Position numbers and translations under genes: made by a program | Notes under the pieces: model-generated | Seen by the model: only the letters and a program-made list of their open reading frames with translations | Told to the model about the DNA's origin: nothing | Database searches by the model: none | DNA from: Pseudomonas fluorescens | Lineage (GTDB): Bacteria > Pseudomonadota > Gammaproteobacteria > Pseudomonadales > Pseudomonadaceae | Direction: 5' to 3' | DNA length: 64,000 nucleotides | Assembly (NCBI RefSeq): GCF_902497745.1 | Contig: NZ_CABVHJ010000024.1 | Coordinates: 45,306-109,305 of the forward strand | Shown: piece by piece, positions 35,072-43,885 of the stretch | How positions within the stretch are numbered: the stretch's first letter is position 1 | Layout: each line of letters opens with the position of its first letter

Positions 35072-35962
35072 CTAACGCCGGTTGCGCACAAAGTCGACAA
35101 AGGCTTTGAGCGGGGCCGGCACATGGCGCCGGCTCGGGTAGTACAGGTGCAGGCCCGGATAGAACGGGCACCAGTCTGCCAGCACTTGCACCAGACGCTC
35201 GCTGGCGAGGTGTTCGCTGACCATGTCTTCGAACACATAGGCCAAGCCCAGCCCCTGCAGCGCGGGGCCGACCATCAGGCTGACATCGCCGAGGGTCAGC
35301 GGGCCGTTGACTTCGATTTCCTGGGCAATGCCGCCGCGCTCGAACTCCCAGCGATACATCGAACCACTGGGGTAGCGGTGACGGATGCACGGCAGTCCGT
35401 GCAGGTCCTCGGGCTTTTGCGGTGCCGCGTGGCGCTCGAAAAATGCCGGTGAACCGACCACCACCGAGCGCATCGTCGGGCCGATCGGCAGAGACACCAT
35501 GTCGGCCTCCAGGCGATCGCCGAAGCGCACGCCGGCATCAAAGCCGCCCGCGACAATATCCAGCAGCGCATCGCTCTCGACCACTTCCAGGCGAATGTCC
35601 GGATAAACCTGCAAAAACTCGCTGGCAATCGGCAGCAGCACCAGCTCACAGGCTTGCCGCCCGCAGGTGATGCGCAGGTTGCCTGAGGGTTTGTCGCGGA
35701 AATGGTTGAGGTCTTCCAGCGCATCGTCAATATCACGGAACGCCGGTTTCAACCGTGCATACAGACGCTCGCCAGCCTCGGTCAGTGCCACGCTGCGGGT
35801 GGTGCGATTGAACAGGCGCACGCCGAGGCGGTTTTCCAGCGCCTTCACCGAATGGCTCAGGGCGGAGGGCGTCAGACCGAGTTCGATGGCGGCTTTGCTG
35901 AAGTTCAGGCACTGCGCGGTGCAGAGGAAAACGCTGAGATCCGCCGCCGAAGGTGATTTCAT
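35072..35962 (-). CDS. LysR-family regulator
   Basis: 296-residue LysR regulator of the AphB/CrgA type. The DNA-binding region at 5-65 reads LCTAQCLNFSKAAIELGLTP, then SALSHSVKALENRLGVRLF, and the effector domain contains FDAGVRFGDRLEADMVSLPI. It is divergent from a DHA2-type MFS exporter gene with about 200 bases between, so it probably controls that exporter. Confidence 0.9.
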   Translation of the reverse strand: MKSPSAADLSVFLCTAQCLNFSKAAIELGLTPSALSHSVKALENRLGVRLFNRTTRSVALTEAGERLYARLKPAFRDIDDALEDLNHFRDKPSGNLRITCGRQACELVLLPIASEFLQVYPDIRLEVVESDALLDIVAGGFDAGVRFGDRLEADMVSLPIGPTMRSVVVGSPAFFERHAAPQKPEDLHGLPCIRHRYPSGSMYRWEFERGGIAQEIEVNGPLTLGDVSLMVGPALQGLGLAYVFEDMVSEHLASERLVQVLADWCPFYPGLHLYYPSRRHVPAPLKAFVDFVRNRR

Positions 35963-36161
35963 CTGTGAATGCCTTTCACAAAGTCATGCAAAATTGTTGG
36001 GATTATCGCATCAGTAGCACGGCTTTAAAGTCGCATCAACTTCGACCAGGTTTGAGGCCGCTCGCTGTCATTTTCATCGTCTGCAAACTTCGGTGGATTT
36101 TTTCCGGTTTTTCACGCCTTATTCGCTGCGCAGTGCAGCTTTTTGATTCTCAAAGGATGGA

Positions 36162-37709
36162 ATGATGAACGCTATGACTCAGCCGCACGGAGCGCGCGAC
36201 AAGTTGCTCATACTGGCGGCCGTTTGCCTCTCGGCACTGGTCCTGCCGTTAAGTTTTACTGGCGGCGCGGTAGCGACACCGGCCATCGGCCGCGACTTGG
36301 GCGGCAGTCCGGTGGCGCTGACCTGGATCACCAACGCATTCATGTTGACGTTCGGCAGTTTGCTGATGGCCGCCGGCGCATTGGCTGATGTGTATGGACG
36401 CAAACGCCTGTTCACCTTTGGCATGTTGCTGTTTACCGCCGCCTCGATCGCGCAGAGCCTGGCGCCTTCGGTGTTCTGGCTGGATGTGTTGCGGGCCGTT
36501 CAAGGTGTGGCGGGGGCAGCGGCGCTGGCCAGCGGTTCGGCGGCGTTGGCTCAAGAGTTCGAAGGCCATGCCCGGACCCGGGCGTATAGCGTGCTCGGCA
36601 CGACGTTCGGTATTGGTCTGGCATTCGGGCCGTTGGTGGCGGGTGCGCTGATCGAGGCCTTCAACTGGCGGGCGATTTTTGTCTTTACCGCGTTGATTGG
36701 AATCATCGCGTTGGTTTTCGGGGTGCCGCGCATGCGCGAAACCCGCGACCCCGATGCCAAAGGGCTGGACTGGCCGGGTACGCTGCTGTTCAGCGCAATG
36801 CTGGCGCTGTTCACGTTTGGCCTGATCCAGGCACCGGACAGTGGTTGGGACAGTCCGCTGGTGATCGGTTTGCTGGGCGCTTCGGCCGTGTTGCTGGCAG
36901 CTTTTGTGGTCGTCGAAATGCGTGTCGAACGGCCGATGCTCGATCTGACCCTGTTCCGTTATCCGCGATTCATTGGCGTGCAGATGCTGCCGATCGGCAC
37001 CTGTTTTTGCTACATCGTACTGGTGGTGATGTTGCCGCTGCGCTTCATCGGCGTTGAGGGTCTGAGCGAGATCGACGCCGGTCTGCTGTTGCTGGCGTTG
37101 TCGGCACCGATGCTGGTGGTGCCGATGCTAGCCGCATCGATGGCGCGCTTCGTTTCCGCCGGTATCTTGTCCGGTGCAGGCTTCCTGATTGCCGCTGTGG
37201 GCCTGCATTGGCTGAGCCTGTACAACGTCGGTGAGGCGAAATTTGCGCTGGTGGTGCCGATGCTGCTGATCGGTATTGGCGCCGGTTTGCCGTGGGGGCT
37301 GATGGATGGTTTGTCGGTCAGTGTCGTGCCGAAAGAGCGCGCCGGCATGGCAGCGGGCATCTTCAGCACCGTGCGCGTGGCGGGTGAGGGCATTGCCCTG
37401 GCGATTGTCGCGGCAGTGCTGGCGTCATTGCTGCAAGCTGATCTGTCGAATGCGGTGCACGCGGTGACGGGTAGCACTGAGGCCTCGTTGATTGCCGAGA
37501 CCGCGCACCGGGTGACCACCGGCGATATGGCGCATGCAATCAACACCGTTCCAGGGCTGGCCAACGAACGTTTAGTGCAAGGTTATGCGTCGGCGTTTCA
37601 GTATCTGCTGCACATCCTGACGGTCATCACGCTGGTGTCGGCGACGGGGGTACTGGGATTGTTAAGCAAGGATCGCAGCGTCGCGGAGCCGCAACAGGCT
37701 GCCGCATAA
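36162..37709 (+). CDS. MFS transporter, DHA2 (14-helix) family
   Basis: 515-residue drug:proton antiporter-type MFS protein with about 14 helices. Motif A-like sequence GALADVYGRKRLFTFGMLLF and motif C-like GTTFGIGLAFGPLVAGALIE are visible at about 70-90 and 147-166. The ATG at 36162 follows an AAAGGA site; ATG 36165 is close. Export of a toxic compound is likely at family level. The regulator gene is divergent; a double REPIN follows its stop. Confidence 0.9.
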   Translation: MMNAMTQPHGARDKLLILAAVCLSALVLPLSFTGGAVATPAIGRDLGGSPVALTWITNAFMLTFGSLLMAAGALADVYGRKRLFTFGMLLFTAASIAQSLAPSVFWLDVLRAVQGVAGAAALASGSAALAQEFEGHARTRAYSVLGTTFGIGLAFGPLVAGALIEAFNWRAIFVFTALIGIIALVFGVPRMRETRDPDAKGLDWPGTLLFSAMLALFTFGLIQAPDSGWDSPLVIGLLGASAVLLAAFVVVEMRVERPMLDLTLFRYPRFIGVQMLPIGTCFCYIVLVVMLPLRFIGVEGLSEIDAGLLLLALSAPMLVVPMLAASMARFVSAGILSGAGFLIAAVGLHWLSLYNVGEAKFALVVPMLLIGIGAGLPWGLMDGLSVSVVPKERAGMAAGIFSTVRVAGEGIALAIVAAVLASLLQADLSNAVHAVTGSTEASLIAETAHRVTTGDMAHAINTVPGLANERLVQGYASAFQYLLHILTVITLVSATGVLGLLSKDRSVAEPQQAAA

Positions 37710-37716
37710 ACCCAAT

Positions 37717-37803
37717 GTGGGAGCGAGCCTGCTCGCGAAAGCGATGTGTCAGCAACTGATGTGTTGGATGACATTGCCTCTTCGCGAGCAGGCTCGCTCC
37801 CAC
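37717..37803. repeat. REPIN, first of a tandem pair
   Basis: Inverted REP arms at 37717-37740 and 37781-37803, with an internal segment containing GCGATGTGTCAGCAACTGAT. It is repeated almost exactly at 37850-37937. Confidence 0.88.
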
Positions 37804-37849
37804 TTTGGATTGTGCCAAGCCACCTGTTTTCAATCTGTCCGCGAATCCC

Positions 37850-37937
37850 TGTGGGAGCGAGCCTGCTCGCGAAAGCGATGTGTCAGCAACTGATGTGTTG
37901 GCTGACATTGCCTCATCGCGAGCAGGCTCACTCGCAC
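37850..37937. repeat. REPIN, second of a tandem pair
   Basis: Near-copy of 37717-37803, including the interior GCGATGTGTCAGCAACTGAT, with a few changes in the right arm (GCTCACTCGCAC). It lies between the DHA2 gene and the convergent aldehyde dehydrogenase gene. Confidence 0.88.
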
Positions 37938-37957
37938 AGGGTTTTGTGGTGTGTGGA

Positions 37958-39349
37958 TTATTTGCGATCCAGCCACACAGTCTGGGCGTTGCAGAACTCG
38001 CGTACGCCGAAGTGCGACAGTTCACGACCGAAACCACTCTTCTTCACGCCGCCAAAGGTCACGCGCGGGTCGCTGGCGGAGTAGCCGTTGATGAATACGC
38101 CGCCGGTATCCAGTTCGCTGGTTAGTTGCTGAGCCAGTGCCACGTTGGCGGTGTAGATCGTTGCCGTCAGGCCGAACTCGCTGTCGTTGGCCAAGGCCAC
38201 GGCATGCGCGCAATCGCGGGCGGTGATGATCGACGCGACCGGGCCGAACAGTTCCTGTTTGAACGAGGTCATGCGGTCGGTGACATCGGCCAGCACGGTC
38301 GGCTCGTAGTAGTTGCCCGGGCCTTCGGACTTGCCGCCGCCGAGCAGCAGGGTGGCGCCTTCTTCCAGGGTGTCACGCACTTGCTGGTCGAGCTCGTCAC
38401 GCAGATCGAAACGCGCCATTGGACCGATGTAAGTTTCGGCGGATAGCGGATCACCCACCTTTAACTTGCGCGTGGCTTCGACGAACTTGCGGGTGAATTT
38501 TTCGACCACGCCTTCTTCGATGATCAGACGTTTGGCTGCCGCGCAGACCTGACCGGAGTTCTGGTAGCGACCGATGACCGCGGCTTGCACGGCTTCGTCG
38601 ATATCAGCATCGTTGAGCACGATAAACGGATCGGAACCGCCCAGTTCCAGCACGCATTTCTTCAGCGCAGCACCGGCCTGAGCGCCGATGGCCATGCCGG
38701 CACGGACACTGCCGGTCAGGGTCACGGCGGCGATGCGTTGGTCAGCGATGGCGGTGGAAACACCTTCCGGAGTGACGTTGATCACTTCAAATACGCCATC
38801 GGCGAAACCGGCGCGGGTAAAGGCGTCGCGCAGCAGGTAGGCGCTGCCCATCACGTTCGGCGCGTGCTTGAGCACGTAGGTGTTGCCGGCGATCAGCGCC
38901 GGAACGGCACCGCGCAATACCTGCCAGATCGGGAAGTTCCACGGCATCACCGCGAGAATCGAGCCGAGCGGACGGTACTCGATGCGCGCCTTGCCACCTT
39001 CAACCTGCGTCGGCTCAGCGTCGAGCATCGCCGGGCCGTGTTCGGCGTACCACTCGCAGAGCTTGGCGCATTTCTCGATTTCGCCGCGAGCCTGGGCGAT
39101 TGGCTTACCCATTTCCAGGGTGATCATGGTGGCCATGGCCTCGCTGGTTTCACGCAACGCGCCAGCGAGGGCGGTCAGCAAACGCGAGCGATCTTGCAGC
39201 GGCTTGCGCTTCCACTTGCCAAAGCCATAGGCCGCGCGGGTCAGCGCGGCGTCGAGGGCAGCGGCGGATTCAAACGCGTAATGACCGATCTGCTCGCCAG
39301 TGGCGGGGTTGATCGAGATGGCGTGGGTCTGGCTGGAAATCTGGCTCAT
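37958..39349 (-). CDS. NAD(P)-dependent succinate-semialdehyde dehydrogenase (Sad/YneI-like)
   Basis: 463-residue aldehyde dehydrogenase. Catalytic residues are visible: N138 in MPWNFP, E235 in ELGGSDPF, and the nucleophile C269 in NSGQVCAA. Length and the segment PWNFPIWQVLRGAVPALIAG fit the Sad (YneI) clade, which oxidises succinate semialdehyde to succinate. It is divergent from a LysR gene that may control it. The exact aldehyde is inferred from the clade. Confidence 0.88.
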   Translation of the reverse strand: MSQISSQTHAISINPATGEQIGHYAFESAAALDAALTRAAYGFGKWKRKPLQDRSRLLTALAGALRETSEAMATMITLEMGKPIAQARGEIEKCAKLCEWYAEHGPAMLDAEPTQVEGGKARIEYRPLGSILAVMPWNFPIWQVLRGAVPALIAGNTYVLKHAPNVMGSAYLLRDAFTRAGFADGVFEVINVTPEGVSTAIADQRIAAVTLTGSVRAGMAIGAQAGAALKKCVLELGGSDPFIVLNDADIDEAVQAAVIGRYQNSGQVCAAAKRLIIEEGVVEKFTRKFVEATRKLKVGDPLSAETYIGPMARFDLRDELDQQVRDTLEEGATLLLGGGKSEGPGNYYEPTVLADVTDRMTSFKQELFGPVASIITARDCAHAVALANDSEFGLTATIYTANVALAQQLTSELDTGGVFINGYSASDPRVTFGGVKKSGFGRELSHFGVREFCNAQTVWLDRK

Positions 39350-39452
39350 GGCGTCGTCCTGCAGGTTCGTCGGATGGACCTAGAGTAGGGTGGTGTTTGT
39401 TTTCTGGAAACTGAATAATAAAGATCGTTTCTTTCACGATTGGAGAATGACT

Positions 39453-40331
39453 GTGGATCTGGTGCAGCTGGAAATCTTCAAAGCCGTTGCCGAACACGGC
39501 AGCATCAGCGCCGCCGCCGCGCAGATCCATCGCGTGCCGTCGAACCTGACTACGCGGATCAAGCAGCTTGAGCAGGATCTCGGTGTTGATCTGTTTATCC
39601 GCGAGAAAAGCCGTCTGCGTTTGTCCCCGGCCGGGTGGAGTTTTCTTGAGTACGCGCGACGGATTCTCGACCTGGTGCAGGAGGCTCGGGCGACGGTGGC
39701 GGGGGAGGAACCGCAGGGCGCGTTTCCATTGGGTTCGCTGGAAAGTACAGCCGCGGTGCGCATTCCCGAATTGCTCGCGGCGTACAATCAACTGCACCCG
39801 AAAGTCGACCTCGACCTGTCCACCGGGCCGTCCGGCACGATGATCGATGGCGTGCTGTCCGGGCGCCTCGCCGCAGCGTTTGTCGACGGCCCGGTGTTGC
39901 ATCCGACCCTGGAAGGCGTGCCGGCGTTCGAGGAAGAAATGGTCATCATCGCCCCGATCAATCACGCGCCCGTCCAGCGCGCGGCGGACGTAAATGGCGA
40001 GAATATTTACGCCTTCCGTTCCAACTGCTCCTACCGTCACCACTTTGAAAAATGGTTCAGTACCGACGCTGCCGTGCCGGGCAAGATCTTCGAAATGGAG
40101 TCGTACCACGGCATGCTCGCCTGTGTCAGCGCGGGCGCCGGGTTAGCCCTGATGCCGCGCAAAATGCTGCAGAGCATGCCCGGCAGCGCCACCGTCAGTG
40201 TCTGGCCATTGGCGGCGGATTTTCGTTACCTGACCACCTGGCTGGTGTGGCGACGGGGCACGGTATCGCGCAGTTTGAGCATGTTTGTGCGGTTGCTTGA
40301 AGAGCGCGGAGTGGTGCGCGCAGATGCATGA
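39453..40331 (+). CDS. LysR-family regulator
   Basis: 292-residue LysR regulator. The helix-turn-helix reads VDLVQLEIFKAVAEHGSISA then AAAQIHRVPSNLTTRIKQLE. I chose GTG 39453 because GGAG (39442-39445) is seven bases upstream and the family usually begins with this DLVQLEIF segment; an ATG at 39447 is only one base from that GGAG. It is divergent from the succinate-semialdehyde dehydrogenase gene, its likely target. Confidence 0.85.
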   Translation: MDLVQLEIFKAVAEHGSISAAAAQIHRVPSNLTTRIKQLEQDLGVDLFIREKSRLRLSPAGWSFLEYARRILDLVQEARATVAGEEPQGAFPLGSLESTAAVRIPELLAAYNQLHPKVDLDLSTGPSGTMIDGVLSGRLAAAFVDGPVLHPTLEGVPAFEEEMVIIAPINHAPVQRAADVNGENIYAFRSNCSYRHHFEKWFSTDAAVPGKIFEMESYHGMLACVSAGAGLALMPRKMLQSMPGSATVSVWPLAADFRYLTTWLVWRRGTVSRSLSMFVRLLEERGVVRADA

Positions 40332-40358
40332 TCGCGTCTGTCGCGCACTGGGTCACCG

Positions 40359-41924
40359 TTATTGCCCGTCGATGCTGCGCGGCACATTCAGCGGATTGGC
40401 TTCACGCAGCGCCTCTGGCAACAACTCATCCGGAAAACCCTGATACGCCACCGGCCGCAGGAATCGCTCGATTGACGTCATGCCGACCGAGGTGAAACGG
40501 CTGTCCGACGTCGCCGGAAACGGCCCGCCGTGCACCGTGGCGTACGTCACTTCCTGTGGATGCGCGAAGGCGTTGACCACGATGCGTCCGGTGCGGCGTT
40601 CGAGGATCGGCAGCAGGCGCCGCGCCAATTCGAGGTCGGCATCTTCAAGGTGAATGGCCGCGCTGAGCTGTCCCCTGAACGAGCGGGCGACCGCCAGCAG
40701 CTCCTCGGCATCACTGACCGCCACCAGCAGCGCCGACGGGCCGAACACTTCATGGGCCAGCGTCGGTTCGTTGAGCAATTGGTCTCCCTCGACTTCCAGC
40801 AAGCTCGCACGCCCGGCGAATGTGGCATCGGCCGGATTGCCCACGGCGATCACCTGCGCCCCGGCGCTTTCAATCGCCACCAGACCCTTGACGTAGGCGC
40901 CATGAATCCCGGGTGTCAGCATCGTCCGCGCCGGGGCCTCGCTGACCCGTTTGCCCATGGCGTCGCGCAGTTCATCAAACCCCGCACCGCGAATGGCGAT
41001 CAGGATCGATGGGCACAAGCAGGCCTGACCGACGTTGACCAGCATCCGTTCGATAAAGCCGTCACCGATCTCGGCGCCGCGAGCCGCCATGGCCTCGGGC
41101 AGGATGAAGGTCGGGTTGACGCTGGTCATTTCGGTGAACACCGGGATTGGCTCGGGGCGCAGTTGCGCACGGCGATACAGCGCCATGCCACCCGGTTCGG
41201 AGCCGGTGAAGGTCACAGCCTTGATCAACGGATGATCGACCAGCGCTTCGCCAATGGCATTGCCGCCACCACGCACCATCGAGAAAACACCTTCAGGCAA
41301 GCCATGCGCCTGCACGGCTTTACGAATGGCCCGCGCCTGGATTTCCGAAGCGCCGGGATGCGCGTTGTGCGCCTTGAGAATCACCGGCGCCCCGGCCGCC
41401 AATGCCGACGCGGTATCGCCGCCCGCCACCGAATAGGCAATCGGGAAGTTGCTCGCGCCGAAAATCGCCACCGGGCCGATGGCGATTTTTTGCAGGCGAT
41501 GATCCATCCGTGGCCGTGGCTGACGCTCGGGTTGGGCCGGGTCGATGGCCAGGTGCAGAAAGCGGCCCCGGCGCACCACCTCGGCGAATTGGCGGAACTG
41601 GGTCGCGGCTCGCAAAGCTTCGCCCTCAAGCTGAGCTTCGGGCAGTCCGGTTTCCAGTGCCGCGCGTGCGGCCAAGTCGCTGCGTACTTCATCGAGGTTG
41701 TCAGCGATGCTCTCGAGAAACGCGGCACGCTCGGCCAGCGAGGTGTGGCTGTAGCGGTCGAATGCCGTGTCGGCGAGAGTGACTGCCTGATCAACCTGTG
41801 CCGCACCGCCGAAAGCGAAGTCCGGTTCGATCAGTTGATCAGTCGCCGGGTTCAGCGCTTTCATCGTGCCTTCGGTGGCGGCGACATCCGCCGCGCCAAT
41901 CAGCAAATGGCCGGTCAGACTCAT
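40359..41924 (-). CDS. Aldehyde dehydrogenase of the ketoglutarate-semialdehyde dehydrogenase type
   Basis: 521-residue NADP-type aldehyde dehydrogenase resembling alpha-ketoglutarate semialdehyde dehydrogenase. The oxyanion-hole Asn159 (GASNFP), general base E265 (FTEMTSVNP) and nucleophile C302 (GQACLCPS) are present. The neighbourhood of C302 and E265 departs from the usual GQFCTNPG and ELGSINP, so the substrate pocket may differ. It overlaps the upstream isochorismatase-fold gene by four bases, forming a two-gene operon. Confidence 0.85.
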   Translation of the reverse strand: MSLTGHLLIGAADVAATEGTMKALNPATDQLIEPDFAFGGAAQVDQAVTLADTAFDRYSHTSLAERAAFLESIADNLDEVRSDLAARAALETGLPEAQLEGEALRAATQFRQFAEVVRRGRFLHLAIDPAQPERQPRPRMDHRLQKIAIGPVAIFGASNFPIAYSVAGGDTASALAAGAPVILKAHNAHPGASEIQARAIRKAVQAHGLPEGVFSMVRGGGNAIGEALVDHPLIKAVTFTGSEPGGMALYRRAQLRPEPIPVFTEMTSVNPTFILPEAMAARGAEIGDGFIERMLVNVGQACLCPSILIAIRGAGFDELRDAMGKRVSEAPARTMLTPGIHGAYVKGLVAIESAGAQVIAVGNPADATFAGRASLLEVEGDQLLNEPTLAHEVFGPSALLVAVSDAEELLAVARSFRGQLSAAIHLEDADLELARRLLPILERRTGRIVVNAFAHPQEVTYATVHGGPFPATSDSRFTSVGMTSIERFLRPVAYQGFPDELLPEALREANPLNVPRSIDGQ

Positions 41925-42559
41925 TGCGCTTCACCCTGTGATTTGAGGTTGGCAATCAGTTCGTCCGTGCTGGCAATCACGTGAGCGAACGTCGGGCCGT
42001 TCAGTTCGTGGGCGGCGTGCATCATTTCCGCTTTGAAGGCTGCTGTCGCATCGCGGACCAGAGTGACGTGGTAGCCCAGTTCCGCGGCATAGCGCGCGGT
42101 GGCTTCGATGCAGGTATTGGCCAGCAGACCGACGATGATCACGTGGGTGACGCCTTGCTGCTTCAGGCGAAAATCCAGGTCGGTGTTGGCGAAACCACTG
42201 GAACCCCAGTGTTCCTGAACCACGATGTCGCCGTCCTTCGGCGCAAAATCCGGGTGCCATTCGCCGCCCCATTCGCCCCGGGCAAAATGATGCATGTGCA
42301 TGATTTTGCATTGGGTCGGGGTCGGGTGATCCCAGTTTTCGTAGTCGCCTTTTTCCCAGCGGTGATGCGGTACGATGACCACCGGAATTTTCAGGTCGCG
42401 CACCGTTTGGTCGAGTTTGCGCAGGTTGTCCAGCAGGCCGTTCTGCTCGGCCATGGGTTTGATCAAAGGGAAAATCTTGCCGCCGTCCGACAGAAAATCG
42501 TTGTACGGATCGACCAACAGATAGGCGATTCTGTCCAGCGGATAGGGGGTATTCGACAT
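41921..42559 (-). CDS. Isochorismatase-fold cysteine hydrolase
   Basis: 212-residue hydrolase of the isochorismatase superfamily. The nucleophilic Cys is in LLANTCIEATARYAAELGYH; the N-terminal Asp is in YLLVDPYNDF, and a Lys is expected from the middle of the protein. Members act on amides or N-carbamoyl groups, among others. GGAG lies nine bases before the ATG at 42559. The gene overlaps the aldehyde dehydrogenase gene downstream and is divergent from an HxlR regulator, so hydrolysis then aldehyde oxidation is a plausible pathway. Confidence 0.87.
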   Translation of the reverse strand: MSNTPYPLDRIAYLLVDPYNDFLSDGGKIFPLIKPMAEQNGLLDNLRKLDQTVRDLKIPVVIVPHHRWEKGDYENWDHPTPTQCKIMHMHHFARGEWGGEWHPDFAPKDGDIVVQEHWGSSGFANTDLDFRLKQQGVTHVIIVGLLANTCIEATARYAAELGYHVTLVRDATAAFKAEMMHAAHELNGPTFAHVIASTDELIANLKSQGEAQ

Positions 42560-42619
42560 GGCTGCATGCTCCGGCAATGAGATTATCGGTGCACGGGGCT
42601 TGTCCCGGCATCGTGTAGA

Positions 42620-42632
42620 TATGATAATCATA
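42620..42632. promoter_or_regulatory. Candidate HxlR operator
   Basis: Perfect inverted repeat TATGAT-A-ATCATA in the divergent region between the isochorismatase-fold gene and the HxlR gene. HxlR-type regulators bind such repeats near divergent targets; binding here is inference. Confidence 0.4.
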
Positions 42633-42657
42633 GTAACTGTGAAAGAGGCAAGCCCTG

Positions 42658-43155
42658 ATGGCAGTAAACGATAGTCTTCCTGACACGCTGTGCCCGATAT
42701 CCCGGGCCGAGACGATTGTCGGCGACCGTTGGACAGTGCTGGTTTTACGCGAGTTGTTCATGGCCAATCATCGCTATGACGAGATCCAGGCGCAGACCGG
42801 CGGTACGCCGCAAATGGTCGCCGCGCGTCTGAAATGTCTGGAAGCGGATGGGCTGGTCGAACGCCGCTTGTACAACGAACGACCGAAACGCTATGAGTAT
42901 CACCTCACGGAAAAAGGTGAGGCGTTCTACCCGGTGATCATTGCGTTGCGGGCGTGGGGAGAAACCTGGTGCAAAACACCGGAAGAGGGGCTGGCAGTGA
43001 ACATGACCCACAAAACCTGCAACCACAGCGCCGGCCTCGGGCCGCTGTGCGAACACTGCGGCGAACCATTGCGTCGACAAGATTTGATCAGCCAGCCACA
43101 AGCAGCCTACGCCGCTGAACGACAGGCGCGGCGTGAGGCGTTCAAAGGCAAATAA
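42658..43155 (+). CDS. HxlR-family regulator with Cys-rich C-terminus
   Basis: 165-residue winged-helix regulator. The HxlR core reads LCPISRAETIVGDRWTVLVL then RYDEIQAQTGGTPQMVAARL. A C-terminal extension holds CNHSAGLGPLCEHCGEPL (about 121-138), three cysteines and His that could bind zinc, which is less usual in the family. It is divergent from the isochorismatase-fold/aldehyde dehydrogenase operon. Confidence 0.88.
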   Translation: MAVNDSLPDTLCPISRAETIVGDRWTVLVLRELFMANHRYDEIQAQTGGTPQMVAARLKCLEADGLVERRLYNERPKRYEYHLTEKGEAFYPVIIALRAWGETWCKTPEEGLAVNMTHKTCNHSAGLGPLCEHCGEPLRRQDLISQPQAAYAAERQARREAFKGK

Positions 43156-43161
43156 CCTCGA

Positions 43162-43785
43162 TCACGGCGTGCCGTTGCGACCGTGCAGCAAGTAGCCTGG
43201 GCGCAGGCTCAAACGTTCGTAATAGGCTTTCACCGCGGCAAAATCCGGGTGAGCCAGCGGCGTTTCGAACCAGCGGTTCACCGACAGTCCGATGGGTATG
43301 TCCGCGAGGGAAAACTGTTCGCCGCTGACGTAGGCGCCGGTCTTTTCCAATTGTCGGTCGAGGATGGCCATGGTCTTCGACCATTGCTCAATGCCGTTCG
43401 CCAGCGCGGCATTGTCCTGATAGTCGGGCGACTGGCGCACCAGCGACAAAAACGCGTACGACCACGAGCGATTCAGCTCCGACGCCTGCCAATCAATCCA
43501 CTGATCCACCCGCGCCCGAGCCATCGGCTCCGTCGGATAAAACTGCGCGCCGTCGTAGCGCGATACCAGATAACGAATGATCGTGTTCGACTCCCACAAC
43601 GTGAAATCACCGTCCTGAATCACCGGCACCATGGCGCAGGGATTCAACGCCAGGAACTCAGGCGTGTCTGTCGACTTGAACCCCGAACCCCAATCTTCAC
43701 GGGTGAAGGGAATCTGCAATTCAGCGCACGTCCATAGCACTTTGCGCACGTTGATCGATGAGGCTTTACCGAGTATTCGCAGCAC
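43162..43785 (-). CDS. Glutathione S-transferase family protein
   Basis: 207-residue GST. The N-terminal thioredoxin-like domain has LRILGKASSINVRKVLWTCA and the cis-Pro segment AMVPVIQDGDFTLWESNTII (about 51-70), followed by the all-helical domain. I chose GTG 43785, where AAGGGA is six bases upstream and the family start LRILGKAS falls in register; the frame extends to 43803. Activity is likely glutathione conjugation or reduction; substrate unknown. Confidence 0.88.
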   Translation of the reverse strand: MLRILGKASSINVRKVLWTCAELQIPFTREDWGSGFKSTDTPEFLALNPCAMVPVIQDGDFTLWESNTIIRYLVSRYDGAQFYPTEPMARARVDQWIDWQASELNRSWSYAFLSLVRQSPDYQDNAALANGIEQWSKTMAILDRQLEKTGAYVSGEQFSLADIPIGLSVNRWFETPLAHPDFAAVKAYYERLSLRPGYLLHGRNGTP

Positions 43786-43841
43786 TGGATGTCCCTTTCC
43801 CAATAATCATCAGGCGTAAAGAAATACCACACCGCAACGGA

Positions 43842-43866
43842 GAAGGCCCGCACTTGGCGGGCCTTC
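43842..43866. terminator. Strong hairpin, possible terminator
   Basis: Perfect 10-base stem GAAGGCCCGC / GCGGGCCTTC with a 5-base loop, located between the NCS1 gene stop and the GST gene start. There is no clear T-run on either side, so termination may be weak or Rho-assisted. Confidence 0.6.
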
Positions 43867-43885
43867 CATTCTTAACCAATCAATC

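Noticed and set aside
37717..37937. Possible CRISPR array
   Set aside because: Repeats are inverted REP pairs, only four units with unequal spacing and no cas genes.
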